Made by a program: the position numbers and the translations under genes. From positions 165,470 through 229,469 of the forward strand of contig NMRB01000133.1 of NCBI GenBank assembly GCA_002633025.1: 64,000 bases of DNA. The letters run 5' to 3'. Shown in pieces: positions 1 through 10,395 of the stretch. Position 1 is the first letter of the stretch; every line of letters begins with the position of its first letter. This stretch comes from Notospermus geniculatus. Lineage: Eukaryota > Nemertea > Pilidiophora > Heteronemertea > Lineidae. The notes beneath the pieces are model-generated. The model ran no database searches. It worked only from the letters and a program-made list of their open reading frames with translations, and had not been told where the DNA came from.

Positions 1-170
1 GGGGGAGTGAAGTGGGAGTTTGTTGGGGCAGAATGGAGTGTGGAGTGGGGTGGGAGTTGGTTGGCACAGAGTGGAGTAGGAGTTGGTTGGGGCAGAGTGG
101 AGTGCGAAGGGGGATTGGTGTGGAATTGGGTAGGGAGGAATGAGGTGGGAAGTGGAGTGGAGTAGAGGCA
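1..170. repeat. Degenerate G-rich tandem repeat
   Basis: The first ~170 bases are built from short, imperfect units around GGAGTGGGAGTTGG and GGGGCAGAGTGGAGTG. The + strand is almost free of C. This is a purine-rich minisatellite cut by the left window edge. No coding signal is seen in it, nor in the AT-richer stretch to about 473. Confidence 0.7.
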
Positions 171-473
171 AATGTTGAAATATCCGTTAGTATGCAAAAA
201 CAGTCACGGACAAGTGTTACATAACAATAATGACACACAATTCAACTCCAGGACAAGTGTTAATGACAATGACACAATCATGATGTAACTTGCCCCCAAC
301 ACTCCTTAGTCGAGATGGTTTACGAAGTCGAAGGCGCATCTGATTACGTGGAACGAATTTCAACTCTGGTTTGCAAAAATGAATGTGAATATTTTGAGAA
401 GAAAGGAATATGGAAAACGGAATTTCGTACCTTTTATAGGGTTGCTTAATGTCAGTCCTAAGGGTGTCCATAA

Positions 474-675
474 TACTGTAAACTGTGAAATTTTCGCGAG
501 CGTTTTATTTTCGCAATGAGGGGTCAAAACGCGAACTTAAATCGCACGAAAATTGCTGGGTCTTAAAACATTTCTGAAGCCCAAGGGCCATTATTGTGAA
601 ATTTATTCTTGGCGAATTTGTGAAGTACGAAAATCGCGAACAATTAGCGCCGCGAAAATTTCATGGTTTACAGTA
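474..675. mobile_element. Foldback MITE, TACTGTAAAC ends
   Basis: The element starts TACTGTAAACTGTGAAATTT and ends with a diverged inverted copy (AAATTTCATGGTTTACAGTA). Its interior is rich in TTTTCGCG-type words on both strands. It carries no reading frame. A TA target site, as in Tc1/mariner-type MITEs, is possible but not proven. A diverged relative may lie around 8990-9134, which ends in TTTACAGTA. Confidence 0.6.
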
Positions 676-825
676 AAGAGGTTTTACTATAACTGTTTTG
701 AGCTTCCTAACTGTAAACAGATGACTTCACCATCTTTTCTCCGAATTTGAATGCAGTTCATGGTCTCGGAATTCATCAGATCTCAAGAAGGTATCAATAT
801 CGCCAAGTGCCGATTCTGCACTTAC

Positions 826-910
826 CGGGAAGACCACCATTTTTCTTCTTCTCGCGGAGGATCCCGTCCTCGTCCAACTCGTAGTCATCATCGTACTGGA
901 AATGAGACAT
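826..910 (-). CDS. Start-codon exon of an unrecognised gene leaving the window
   Basis: On the minus strand an acceptor (TTTTTTCGCTTCAG, AG at 976-977) opens an exon at 975. It has stops in all three frames before an ATG at 910-908 in a strong context (GTCACCATGT). The open frame then runs 28 codons plus one base to a canonical donor (G|GTAAGTGC, GT at 825-824). The peptide begins MSHFQYDDDYELDEDGILRE and continues with a lysine-rich segment. It is short, acidic then basic, and I do not recognise the family. The rest of the gene must lie between here and the left edge or beyond it. Two good splice sites, an optimal start context and amino-acid composition unlike the surrounding repeats argue for a real exon. 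The exon's 5' UTR part is 911-975. Confidence 0.5.
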
Positions 911-1484
911 GGTGACGATCTGCTGCTCTCAATCAGTCATAGTCTCAGGTACAGGACATCACCGTTCTTCTGCACCTGAAGCGAAAAAATGGTGGGGATT
1001 ACTCAGCGGGGAGAACATGGCGTTGTAACTGTAGGTGGAGCAATTTTACTTGAATCAGACCTGTCCCCAACACCCCACCACCCCCAATCCCAAGGTTGTT
1101 TCCGCAACCAGCATAGTAAATTTCCCCAAAGTGACGTATGGAAGTTCCAGCAGATCCAGAGACCTTTTTCACAAAGCCTCCGTACATGAGTACGCAATTG
1201 TTCCTTTGTCAGGCTGATAGTGAACAATAGGTTTCCCGCAAATGGACAGTAGTTTATGCACTCCGTAAAGTTACGACAGCTTTGTGAATAAGGAAGCTCC
1301 GTAGCTTCAAATTTCCCAGTGGAAACCGGAACCCACGAAGAAAACCACATTGAGATCACGCTTTCTCCACAAGCCATAGCATGACCAGGAATCAAAACTG
1401 TGACCTCATCCGTGGCATGTGCTACCCTGACAACGATAGCATTTCAACACAATCCAAAGTACAGCATAATTTCATCCTGTTCCT

Positions 1485-1776
1485 TACACTCCTCTCGCAG
1501 TGTTTTGTTTCGCTCCGTACCTACGCTTCACAAACCACTGCTTCGAATGGCCGGTATTCTGCCGATTTACCGCCAGATGGCACCATTACTGTTCCCGCTG
1601 CTGCGCTGGAGAAAGTGTTTTAGGATTTTACTCAGTTGCAGCCTGATGGCGGGCGCTGATTGGTTGGACAGTAGTGGTGCCATCTGGCGGTAAATCGGCA
1701 GAATACCGGCCATTCGAAGCAGTGGTTTGTGAAGCGTAGGTACGGAGCGAAACAAAACACTGCGATGAGGAGTGTA
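1485..1776. mobile_element. Mutator-like foldback MITE with 9-bp target duplication
   Basis: Arms of about 105 bp at 1485-1593 and 1668-1776 are near-perfect inverted copies, differing by a few substitutions and one indel, around a ~75-bp loop. Termini are TACACTCCTC and GAGGAGTGTA. The element is flanked by an exact 9-bp direct repeat, CCTGTTCCT, at 1476-1484 and 1777-1785. Long terminal inverted repeats with a 9-bp target duplication are typical of Mutator-like (MULE) elements. It has no transposase, so it is non-autonomous. Confidence 0.8.
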
Positions 1777-2083
1777 CCTGTTCCTACACCCTAATATCTG
1801 TTCAGCGAAACTGAGAAACCCATTTCAAAGGCCACAAATTTTATTGCCAGTGGTTTGAATGGCCAAAGGTGCTTTCCGCGGTAGTTTAACATTTGACATA
1901 TCATTCCGTCAATGTCAAGTCGGGATAATACAAACACATACACTAATCTCATAATAGCTCTCAGTATGAAAGCATATCTTACAGTTTTCAATACACTGTA
2001 TAATTTAGAGCATTCGTGGCTACGGTGTATAATATCTAAATGGTGCAGAAAGGAACCGCCGTTGGAGTACGCACCGAACTAAA

Positions 2084-2676
2084 GCTGTACTTCCACCTAT
2101 CCCAAACCCACCAAAACCCCAGGTTTCTTGCGCATACACCTATTTATGGCCCATCCCAGACTAATCCCCTTATCATCTATCCCTGCGGTTGCTACCCTCC
2201 AAGGGCTTCACATACCCGGATCCGGCGGGCAGTTACGCAACCTGCACCATTCCCAGAATCTGCTGCCCAGGCCCCGGCCAATCAGTGCCGTGCTCTCTCT
2301 GGCCGTGTCTAATAGACCCGTGTTTGAAAACGCCGTACTGGATTTATTTAATTAGACCCCCGAGCTCGCCGGGGCTAATTCAGAGGCGTGTACACCCAGG
2401 CTTTTAGATTGGTGTATGTGCAATAAACTCGGCAATTACTAGTTATCAAACCCGGCGACAGATGGCGCGGTGAGTGTGTTGTGTACTGCACATGCGCTAT
2501 ACACCAAAAACCCCGCAAAATTTAAGCCGCAAGCGCGACCTCTCTCGCTGTGTTTAGTTAACTAATAAAATGTACAGAAAATAGGTGTAAGGGTGTGGCG
2601 TTTTTTTTTCAAGCATGGTATTGGGAAGACTCGTGTCTCATAAAAACCACCAATTTGGGATAGGTGGAACTACATG
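2084..2676. mobile_element. Degenerate TIR element, TTCCACCTATCCCAAA ends
   Basis: TTCCACCTATCCCAAA at 2091-2106 is mirrored by TTTGGGATAGGTGGAA near 2654-2669. The ~590-bp interior includes a small GC-rich hairpin near 2352-2382 and no convincing coding frame. No target duplication could be read with certainty. Confidence 0.45.
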
Positions 2677-3130
2677 TAAGGCTATAGTTGCACAAGATGC
2701 TTCCCTTTCTCTTCGCCTTCCCTCATCGCGGCCAAAAAGGTGAACCCTGTCATGAAAATGGGACATTTATTGGAAGGAATGCCACGTCTGGCTTCAAATA
2801 AGCCAAAACCAAATAATGCCAGACTGAGTTTTAAAATGTATGACCTAATTTGATGTGGGTTTGATTGACACTGAGTCTTCAAGAAAGCAAATATTCATAT
2901 AAATCGTAGATAAACAGTGAAATTGCTGATATATCACATCCTGGGATATGCCTTTCAATGTTGGCTCGATATGTCAGTCAATGTTGGGTGCAAATTTCAA
3001 CGCATGTTTCGGGAAGTCGAATGTTGATTTAACTGAAGGACCCAATATCTGTGACATACTTTTAAAAGGTATTGATGGTTTGAGGCTAATCGGAATGATG
3101 ACTATATAGAGACAGCGAGATGATCAGGGT

Positions 3131-3237
3131 CCATATTCATGAAACCTTGCTAGCTTAGTTGGTTGCTAGTGGTGTACACTGTACAAACTGGGTGATTTAG
3201 TAACCAACTAAAGCCTAGCAAGATTTTGTGAATATGG
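3131..3237. mobile_element. Small palindromic MITE, CCATATTCA ends
   Basis: The ~107-bp near-palindrome begins CCATATTCATGAAACCTTGC and ends GCAAGATTTTGTGAATATGG. A second copy lies at 27510-27633 with the same termini and the same core (TTGGTTGCTAGT). Confidence 0.7.
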
Positions 3238-3343
3238 GCCCAGCTCGCTAACCCTTTCATTTGTCTTCAATATAATTTCATTCAAAAGCTGATCGATGCT
3301 AAATACAAAATGTGATAGACAAACTTGTCTGCTCTGAATTTAA

Positions 3344-3614
3344 AGCCCCACAGTATTGAATTTTACGGTATTTTCAAAATGTTAGGAGAGTGCACATAGA
3401 GGTCTCAGGGCCTCTTGTAGGTCCCCAAAATGCTTGCCTGATACTTACTTTTAATAACCAAGGCCTAGTTTTCAACAGAGAGTGAAAAAACTGCGTAGGG
3501 GAGCTCTAATGCATTGAGATAGAGCGCAGTACATTTTTACACTACGCTGACGTCGTGACGTCGTCAAGAATCGCGGCGACGATTTGCGTTTTTCAGATTC
3601 AATACAGTGGGGCT
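3344..3614 (+). mobile_element. TTAA-flanked MITE, AGCCCCAC family (copy 1)
   Basis: Termini AGCCCCACAGTATTGAAT and ATTCAATACAGTGGGGCT differ by one base as inverted repeats and are flanked by TTAA at 3340-3343 and 3615-3618. A ~286-bp sister at 52820-53105 keeps the same interior (ACGCTGACGTCGTGACGTCG), and a diverged inverted relative lies at 38163-38528. TTAA targets are typical of piggyBac-type (also Kolobok) transposons. No reading frame is present. Confidence 0.75.
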
Positions 3615-3828
3615 TTAACTCTTTCAGCCCTACAGACAGATATATCTGTTCGCCAAAATCATTCTCAAGTCCTATGAACGAGAGTATATCCATCCACCCC
3701 TAAACCTAATTTTCTACAATATAAGATTGGGGGTTTTTTTAAACAAAAATCCTGAATTTTTTTCTTCAGAAAATCGCCTAGGATATGGGAGTCGCAGCGA
3801 AAAGATCGCCTCGGGCTGAAAGAGTTAA
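3615..3828. mobile_element. TTAA-flanked MITE, CTCTTTCAGCCC ends
   Basis: TTTAACTCTTTCAGCCC at the left is inverted as GGGCTGAAAGAGTTAAA at the right. It directly abuts the preceding TTAA element and shares its TTAA, so two insertions lie back to back. Confidence 0.6.
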
Positions 3829-3864
3829 AATGTACAGCATGAGGAAAGCCTGTGCTGTTAAAGA

Positions 3865-4147
3865 GCGTCGCCAGGCCTTTATATTCCCCCAAATTAATGA
3901 CGTTTAACGTCGGAGCCCAAATTAAGGGCGCCCAAATTTGAGTCTTGTTTTACATTTAAATGGGAATCTCAGATGCCTGGAAATGGCATCTTTTATCCTC
4001 TATTTCCGAAAAATTTTCTAACAAGGGGGGAAACTCCCCTCGCACTCCCCCCAGATCGCACCGTCGGCACTCTGATGGGGGCCTTTGGCCCAATACCACC
4101 GTAAACAGAAATAGCCCAAATTAGGGAATATAAAGGCCTGGTCGCCC
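3865..4147. mobile_element. Foldback MITE, AGGCCTTTATATTCCC ends
   Basis: CGCCAGGCCTTTATATTCCC near 3867 is mirrored by GGGAATATAAAGGCCTGG near 4128. The interior holds C-rich runs (ACTCCCCTCGCACTCCCCCC). There is no coding frame. Confidence 0.55.
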
Positions 4148-4159
4148 TCCCTATCACAA

Positions 4160-4235
4160 TGACATGAACGAGGATCGAACCAGTTCCTCAAGTGACAGGC
4201 GCCAATGTATCAAGTGTGCCATTCTGACAGCCCCA
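4160..4235 (-). mobile_element. tRNA-derived SINE head (family S2), truncated
   Basis: Read on the minus strand, the segment begins GGGGCTGTCAGAATGGCACA and contains a B-box-like GGTTCGATCC, matching other S2 heads at 47537 (+) and 20203-20357 (-). The acceptor stem is not intact, so I do not call a functional tRNA. An isolated N at 4236 sits in a C homopolymer just beyond. Confidence 0.45.
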
Positions 4236-4924
4236 NCCCCCCCCCCCCTCCCCAGAGGAAACTGAGGTGATGGGAAACCAATGTGGAGACCACATGTGAA
4301 TGTATCAGCCCAAAGATGAACAGCAGAGCATGGGAAGTTCGATTTGTGAGGGAATTCGCCCTACTAATGAGTACATCACCACACACACAAACCTCACGAT
4401 GAAGTGAGGAGGGCCAAAATCCAGTATCCTGACTACATACCCATGACAACCTGAACGGTCAAAGAACAGTTGATCCGATTCCAAAACACAATGCAATTAC
4501 CAACAATAAAGCGACAGCAAAGGCTCTTAGTGTAACTTCTACTGTTAGAAGCGTACGTACCAACCCCTATTCATGCAAATCATACTGAATAACTGCCCTG
4601 TGCTCTACTACTCATATAAATTTTTAGAGAAATAATTTACCCATGCTCGTTTGTTGCAACATTACAGAGCGTCATTATTGATTACCAGTAGTTTGCATTC
4701 ATTGTTGGGTTCATTTAGTCATATATTAGCAGCAACGAGAAAGCATGATACACCGCCACATGTATTGAATCAGGAGCTGAGTGCCAAATTGAAATACTGG
4801 TACTGCATTACTAAGTCAAATACTTGACAACAAATAACGCCGCAGAAAGAAACAATGGTCTGATGGTTGTGGCATCGCATCGCATGAATGGATCTTAGCA
4901 TAAAGACCTGTGCGGCCGTGAACT

Positions 4925-5700
4925 GAAAAGTAGGTCAAATCAAAAACCTGTTACATATCTCATGTATACTCATTAGATACATGGTGATGAAAATTTGGGC
5001 ATGATCCAGTCATTAGTTTAAGAATTACCGGCATTGGCCTTTGAGTTTACGTTTTGGCCACCTGGTGGCCAAGTAAAGAACCGAATCGGACCTCATCTGA
5101 CATAGGGGTAAATATGTACCAAGTTTCAGGTCAACAGCCCCAGTGGTTACAAAACATACACCAAAATGGCAAAATTTCGAACTTTGACCTATGTCACCTT
5201 GAAATGTAGGTCAAATCACAAACCCACTACACGTATCATATTATATCCTCATTATATACACCTATGGCTTGGCCACCTGGTGGCCAAGCTAAGAATCGAA
5301 TCAGACCAAAACTTGGTGTCCTAGGTCATATACATGTATGCACCAAGTTTCAGGCAAATAGCCCCAGCGGTTACAAAATGTGCCACCAAAAGGCAAAATT
5401 CTGAACTTTGACCTCTGTGACCTTGAAAAGTAGGACAAATCAAAACCCGTTATATATGTTATGTATCCTAGTTAGATACACGTATGATAAAAATTTGGAG
5501 ACGATCCAGTTATTAGTTCAGGAGTTATTGCACTTTTTGTGTTTTCGTTTTAGCCACCTGGTGGCCAAGTCAAGAATCGAATCGGGCCGAAACTTGGTGT
5601 CATAGGTCATATGATTGACCTTGGGGTATAATGTACAATGTTTCAGATCAATAGCCCTAGCGGTTACGAAACATGCCCTGCTAACGGACGGACGGACGAT
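4925..5700 (+). repeat. Three tandem copies of a ~250-bp interspersed repeat
   Basis: Each unit contains 'TTTGACCTNTGTNACCTTGA', 'AGTAGGTCAAATCA', the palindrome GGCCACCTGGTGGCC (5056, 5269 and 5553 regions), and 'CCAAGTTTCAGG' with 'AGCCCCAG'. The block ends in a GACGGACGGACGG run near 5685. The same words recur at 27930, 28935 and 29500-29900, so this is a dispersed element that has become locally tandem. Stretches 4236-4925 and 5760-6000 hold nothing I can identify. Confidence 0.65.
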
Positions 5701-6002
5701 GCTGATGACGGACACTGCACCATCGTAAGAACTAACCACCACAATTATTGAAAGAAGCACACGTCACCATCCCACCATCCTCTGGTTTCATTGGCCATTT
5801 CCAGGTCGATAGGTTTCGAGGAATCCTCTCCGAGAATCAATAACTCACAAATGGATTCATTAAATTTGATATACGTAGTTCACTTTGATCAGACACAGCT
5901 CGGCTGACTTTTTAGAAGGATTGCAGTGTGCTGTCCAGTCTGTGAAGAAACAAACAACCTGATCCTGGTGTGATTAATTTCTACTTCTAGGGAGACATAA
6001 AG

Positions 6003-6402
6003 GTGAGTCTGTACAAATCATTCTGAACAGACATTGGGCCTGTTTTTTGAAATATTAGGCCTACAGTCAGTCAGTCAGTCAGCTCAAATCACTTCCTGAA
6101 AAGTTGAAGGTGGTCAACTGCTATTGGTGTACGTGGCACTCTGGCACTGGCGGAATTGTGATTTCTGGCCTGCAGCCGATTGTATATAGTGTCCCAATTT
6201 TTCGATAGACCCATGACATGTATGATAGTCTTAGCGAGGACGTCAACTTCGACACAGGCATTTTTTAGAAAAGGGTATGCTGTAATAGTGTGGTAGACAA
6301 TTTCTTCTTGGATGGTGTGGCAGGGACTACCAGGCCAGAGATCCACCCTGAGTGCCTGAAAAAGTATTCATGAACTCTCATGTCATGGCCTTTCTGTTTC
6401 AG
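6003..6402 (+). other. Candidate 5' UTR intron of the TRIM-like gene
   Basis: A donor AAAG|GTGAGTCT at 6002/6003 and an acceptor TTTCTGTTTCAG|GTTCTGG at 6402/6403 bound a 400-bp segment. The acceptor lies 22 bases before the inferred ATG at 6425. The position of the acceptor is the main reason to reject the upstream ATG at 6380, which lies in the polypyrimidine tract. A TCAG-type tetranucleotide run near 6066-6082 lies inside it. Confidence 0.55.
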
Positions 6403-6424
6403 GTTCTGGACAGAAGGAGAGAAG

Positions 6425-8419
6425 ATGGCATCAAAGACAACAGACAACACATCAACATGTCTAATGTGTTTCGAGTCCCGCATCTTGAAGGTGGTTGGCA
6501 GATGCAAGCACAGCTTCTGCGCCGAGTGCTTGTCCAAGGTCCTAGAAGGCAAGGAAGTAGTGTTCCAGTGTCCAACGTGTTGTTCTGACTGTCCATGTCC
6601 GTGGAATGGGGTAGAGGGCCTGAGAGATTTCATCGGTGACTTTGGTGAACTGACAGAATCAGATGCGGGAACAGTTGCTGCTACCAAGGAAGAAAGCGAA
6701 GGAGAGGAAGAGGTTACCTGTGAGGTATGCAACCACACGATCAACGAGAAAGTGAAAGCGGTTAACATTTGTCCTGAGTGCGATCACCTCAAAATCTGCC
6801 AACCTTGTTCAGAGAAGCACAAGACGTCGTTGGCAACAAGTGATCATATTTTGACGCCTATAGTTAGCAAAACACGCCAAAAAGCATCAAAATGTCATTT
6901 GCATGATAAGAACTTGATTAACTTCTGTCAAACCTGTAAGATACCCGTATGTTATATCTGCATTTCGGCCAATCACTGCAATCATGAGGTTGAAAAATTT
7001 GGAGATACAATAAGAAAAGAGGTGGAGAAAACAAACACCACACTGGATGAGACAGAAAAAAAACTCGAGGAGCTCAAAAAAGTACAACACGAGTTGACCG
7101 TGTTGAATGCCATGGCACCACATGTTGACAAGCAAGATATACTGTTACAACAAATTGAAGATCAGGCAGAGAAGGTTATCGACAAGGCCATCATATGGAA
7201 GGAGGAGAGGAAACAAGAAGTAAGGAAGCAATACCAGATTATTCGAGACATCCAGGATGACTTGGGAAAGGTGTCTGAGATGGTGGACAAGTTAAAAGAC
7301 CAAATAGACCAAGCGAGAGAGATACTCTCCAAGACTGAGCACCAGATGGTATACCTTGAGAAGCTCTCCGTGCTGAAGAGGAAATTGGAACGAGCTGCAG
7401 AGATTGGAATTGAAGTGGAAAGAAGAAACCATCGTAATAAACTCCACAAAGTATGTGATGAAGACTACAGATTTCAAGCAGAAGAAGTACCAGTAAGTCT
7501 GGGGAGAATAGTCAAAGATTTGAAAAAAAACAAGAGAGGTGATTTCAAAGTCAAGGAAATATTCGACCATACAATACAAGCAGATTCCGAAGATATGTTC
7601 ATCCCATGTGTAGCAACCCTTGGGAGACATTCCTATGCAGTTGCTCATCCAGTCATAGAGGAGGGACTGCCAGCCGCCATTGACATCTACGATTATGAAC
7701 ATCCTGGATTACTGAAACGAACACTAAGAGATGGTGTCCTACCCTTCCATGACATGTCTACCACCCCTGATAACAAACTGGCATTTCTCTGCGACGGAGC
7801 TGATGGGACTGGCTGTAGGATCCAGGTACTGGATCCAGAAACTGGGAACATCACGTCCACACACGATGTCATTAGTGACGGTCATCCTGTTTCCTTGGGA
7901 GTCACGTTACTCTATCAGTATGTCATTCTTGAGTTGATTGATGAGCAACAGACACAAATCACAGTTACCGACAGAGATGGCACTGTCAAGTGTACATACA
8001 GAATTGATGAAAATGCAGACGACATAAAAAAAACCAGAAGGATATCATGTGGTGGGAAATTCGCTTTCATTGGAGGGTGGAAGAGTGTGGTTGTCTATGA
8101 GATAAGGGACACAGGAGAACTGACAATGATAACAACTAAGAGAGGTGGCACTGTGCATGATGTGACAGGTATTGCAGCAAGTATTTGGGATGTTCCCTTT
8201 TTTGTCGACTCATCCGTGAACACTAATGATCGCTCTCTCAGGCTTGATCTCAATCAATTTCAAGATGGTACGGTCACATCACAGTCACCCACCCTTAAAT
8301 ACCAGAAAATTCTTACAGATCTACATGGAGGAGACAGAGTTGCCAAAGTTGCCACAAGAGATGGAAACACTATCATTGTATCACACGGTTGCACAATTAG
8401 GGTGTATCGACGTCAATAG
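6425..8419 (+). CDS. TRIM-like RING/B-box/coiled-coil protein, probable E3 ubiquitin ligase
   Basis: The protein has 664 residues in one uninterrupted exon. The N-terminus holds a complete C3HC4 RING (C12, C15, C27, H29, C32, C35, C49, C52). Next come a B-box 1 beginning at C99/C102 and a canonical B-box 2 (C157, H160, C168, C171, C176, C179, H184, H187). A charged coiled coil follows (about 190-345), then ~290 residues without PRY-SPRY features but with repeating beta-strand patterns (e.g. IQVLDPETG, ITVTDRDGTV), like the NHL/WD-type propeller ends of many invertebrate TRIMs. RING-B-box-coiled-coil proteins are usually E3 ubiquitin ligases that oligomerise through the coiled coil, often in innate immunity or development. 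The target here cannot be inferred. The start is the ATG after the putative splice acceptor; a longer 679-residue frame begins at 6380. No frameshift or missing zinc ligand is seen. Confidence 0.9.
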   Translation: MASKTTDNTSTCLMCFESRILKVVGRCKHSFCAECLSKVLEGKEVVFQCPTCCSDCPCPWNGVEGLRDFIGDFGELTESDAGTVAATKEESEGEEEVTCEVCNHTINEKVKAVNICPECDHLKICQPCSEKHKTSLATSDHILTPIVSKTRQKASKCHLHDKNLINFCQTCKIPVCYICISANHCNHEVEKFGDTIRKEVEKTNTTLDETEKKLEELKKVQHELTVLNAMAPHVDKQDILLQQIEDQAEKVIDKAIIWKEERKQEVRKQYQIIRDIQDDLGKVSEMVDKLKDQIDQAREILSKTEHQMVYLEKLSVLKRKLERAAEIGIEVERRNHRNKLHKVCDEDYRFQAEEVPVSLGRIVKDLKKNKRGDFKVKEIFDHTIQADSEDMFIPCVATLGRHSYAVAHPVIEEGLPAAIDIYDYEHPGLLKRTLRDGVLPFHDMSTTPDNKLAFLCDGADGTGCRIQVLDPETGNITSTHDVISDGHPVSLGVTLLYQYVILELIDEQQTQITVTDRDGTVKCTYRIDENADDIKKTRRISCGGKFAFIGGWKSVVVYEIRDTGELTMITTKRGGTVHDVTGIAASIWDVPFFVDSSVNTNDRSLRLDLNQFQDGTVTSQSPTLKYQKILTDLHGGDRVAKVATRDGNTIIVSHGCTIRVYRRQ

Positions 8420-8440
8420 AATAGAAGGGGCTGACCATAA

Positions 8441-8740
8441 CAGGGTTTCCACCAGAGGGGGGCAAGGGGGGCAGGAACCCCCCTTTCATGATCTGAAGGG
8501 GGGCTTGCCCCCCCCCTTAAATTGCAGAGCAGTGTCTTATTATTGCCCTTATTTTCATTCAAGAGATACAACAGTTGAACAAAGATCTGTACACAGGAAG
8601 TTTTAAGCTCTGAAATGCTTGGAAAATGCATCGCCAGCCTTCTGGGAAAAAATTTTCTGGGAGGGCCCCCAGACCCCCATTTCGGTTGGAGGCACCCCGA
8701 TTGTGCCCCCCCTAAATATTTTTTTCTGGCGGAAACCCTG
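8441..8740. mobile_element. CAGGGTTTCC TIR element with 5-bp target duplication (copy 1)
   Basis: Starts CAGGGTTTCCACCAG and ends CTGGCGGAAACCCTG. It is flanked by the direct repeat CATAA (8436-8440 and 8741-8745). The family recurs at 36760-37095 and 47819-48073, also with 5-bp duplications. Subterminal G- and C-runs (GGGGGGCAAGGGGGG) are characteristic. It lies 22 bases after the TRIM-like stop codon and is probably transcribed in that gene's 3' UTR. Confidence 0.75.
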
Positions 8741-9115
8741 CATAAAGGACACACTTTATTCTGATGATCTGATCATGATATTTGATGATATTTACGGTAT
8801 GTACTGCAGGAGGGAACTGGAACCCCCACAGCCAACAATGTTGAGGAGAGGTCACGCTCTATACCTCATAAAGCCACTGGCATGACGGGAATCATCAAAA
8901 ACCTACAATATGATTCCCCCATTGGTAGCAGGCATAGATATTGCCACTTCACCACCCAACCCAACTTACAAAGAAATGTCGTAGAAATTTCATTTCAATT
9001 CAAGTATGATGTAGAGGTATGTACATTTTCTTTCACCTTCAAAAACGAAATTATTTTTTACGACCGTCAATACGAAAACGGACAAAATTAATAATCGGGC
9101 CTTCAAGGCTGTGAA

Positions 9116-9121
9116 AATAAA
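9116..9121 (+). terminator. Candidate polyadenylation signal (AATAAA)
   Basis: AATAAA lies about 700 bp after the TRIM-like stop codon and could end its transcript, giving a 3' UTR that includes the transposon at 8441-8740. It lies in sequence resembling a TACTGTAAA-type MITE, so it may be incidental. Confidence 0.25.
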
Positions 9122-9813
9122 GGGGTTTACAGTACTCAATCATGATACAAACCTGCTATCAGTATCAAGTTATTGGAGAAATATCAGAGAGAAGCGATCC
9201 TGATTAGATCCTGAAGTAACTGAACCGGAACAGCAGCAATCCGAAAAGATGGGATTATCCAATTTTGAAATGAAGACTAAACACCTCAACGACGCACAGA
9301 ACGCATCGCCATAGATCAACAAGACAAACTTAAGCCAATATTCTCAAATTCTATTCACAGCTATTCAGGCCTACGCTTGCAAAGCCTATATGATATTCCG
9401 GTACGGTATAGAGCAAAGAATTGCCCGTTATTGAATTCAACTTATAAAGTCCATTGATTGGGTAAAGTTGAATTGTGTTTGGTGACATGAAGAGACGAAT
9501 ATGGACTTTGTTGTGTTTGCAATTGTGTATGAAGGAAAGAACTAGTTGTTCAGTAATGGCTCTTCCAGCTTGTGATTTCAACCCTGATTGTCTACAGGCA
9601 CTTCTCCACGTGGGAGTTTTCTCACGGGAGTTGGCTATCTATGGTCGACTCAAGTGTAGAAAATTACCGTACGGGTAGTCACTTGTATCATTGGTCTTAC
9701 TCTTACATGTAGCATAAGTTGTAAATGAAACAACAATGATGAATTTCCATTAAGACCAAACTCACGTGAGAAAATTCGCACACGGAGCAGCGCCTTTACG
9801 TCAGGTACATTCA

Positions 9814-10179
9814 CAGGGCCGTAGGAACATCCTGGAGGTTGGGGGGGGGCAAAGATTTGATAAAATAGCGGACCATAGCTGCAGTCCTTAGCAGCAAGCG
9901 CCAAACGCGTGAGCCAAAATATTGGCAGGGGCCCGGGGTCCTCCCCCAGGAAAATTTTTAGAAAATAAGAGTGCTTTTATGCCATTTCCTGGCATTTGAG
10001 AGCAAAATTGGAGACACTCTAGCCACGTACGTGTGGTTCATTGGTTTATTGGACTTGGGCAAGGGCTTTTTGGGATAAAGGCAGTCAAATGCTGAGCCTG
10101 CCAATTTTTTATTTTCGACAAGCCAAATATTGGGGGGAAGCAGGTGCCCCCCACCCCCATCCCTGTTCCTACGGCCATG
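9814..10179. mobile_element. TIR element, GGCCGTAGGAAC ends
   Basis: CAGGGCCGTAGGAACATCC at the left is inverted as GTTCCTACGGCC at the right. Subterminal G/C runs (GGGGGGGGGC; GCCCCCCACCCCCA) resemble the CAGGG hAT-like families. There is no coding frame. The stretch 9135-9813 before it holds nothing I recognise. Confidence 0.5.
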
Positions 10180-10219
10180 GAGAAGTAGCCAAAAATAACA
10201 TATCTATCGAAGTACCCAC

Positions 10220-10395
10220 GGCTGTCACTTTTGTCAGACTCAGGTCACCTGTGAGGTTATGGGTTTGAGCCCCATCCAGATCATTTCTTCAGGCCACTGA
10301 GACGACGACTCTCTGACAGATGAGATTTTCTCTAGGCACTCCAGTTTCCTCCTGCAGAACACTGCATGTAGGTCTACATGTATTTGCCCACGATT
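10220..10395 (+). mobile_element. tRNA-derived SINE (family S2), diverged copy
   Basis: TTGTCAGACTCAGGTCACCTGTGAGG, split here as TTGTCAGACTC and GGTCACCTGTGAGG, is followed by a B-box-like GGGTTTGAGCCCC. The SINE body GACTCTCTGACAG and tail GGCACTCCAGTTTCCTCCTG match the copy at 47537-47800. It is a transposon fossil, not a tRNA gene. No gene or repeat was identified in 10396-11231. Confidence 0.5.

Noticed and set aside
1003-1395. 130-codon minus-strand frame near the hidden start exon
   Set aside because: No splice borders, no recognisable motif, and it lies upstream of a start-codon exon, so at best it is 5' UTR or promoter.
6380-6424. Upstream in-frame ATG adding 15 residues to the TRIM-like protein
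   Set aside because: It lies in the polypyrimidine tract of a good splice acceptor, and the peptide is unlike a TRIM N-terminus. The ATG at 6425 directly precedes the RING.
6265-6768. 167-codon frame on the minus strand opposite the start of the TRIM-like gene
   Set aside because: It is the antisense shadow of the RING/B-box exon, has no family motifs and no splice context.
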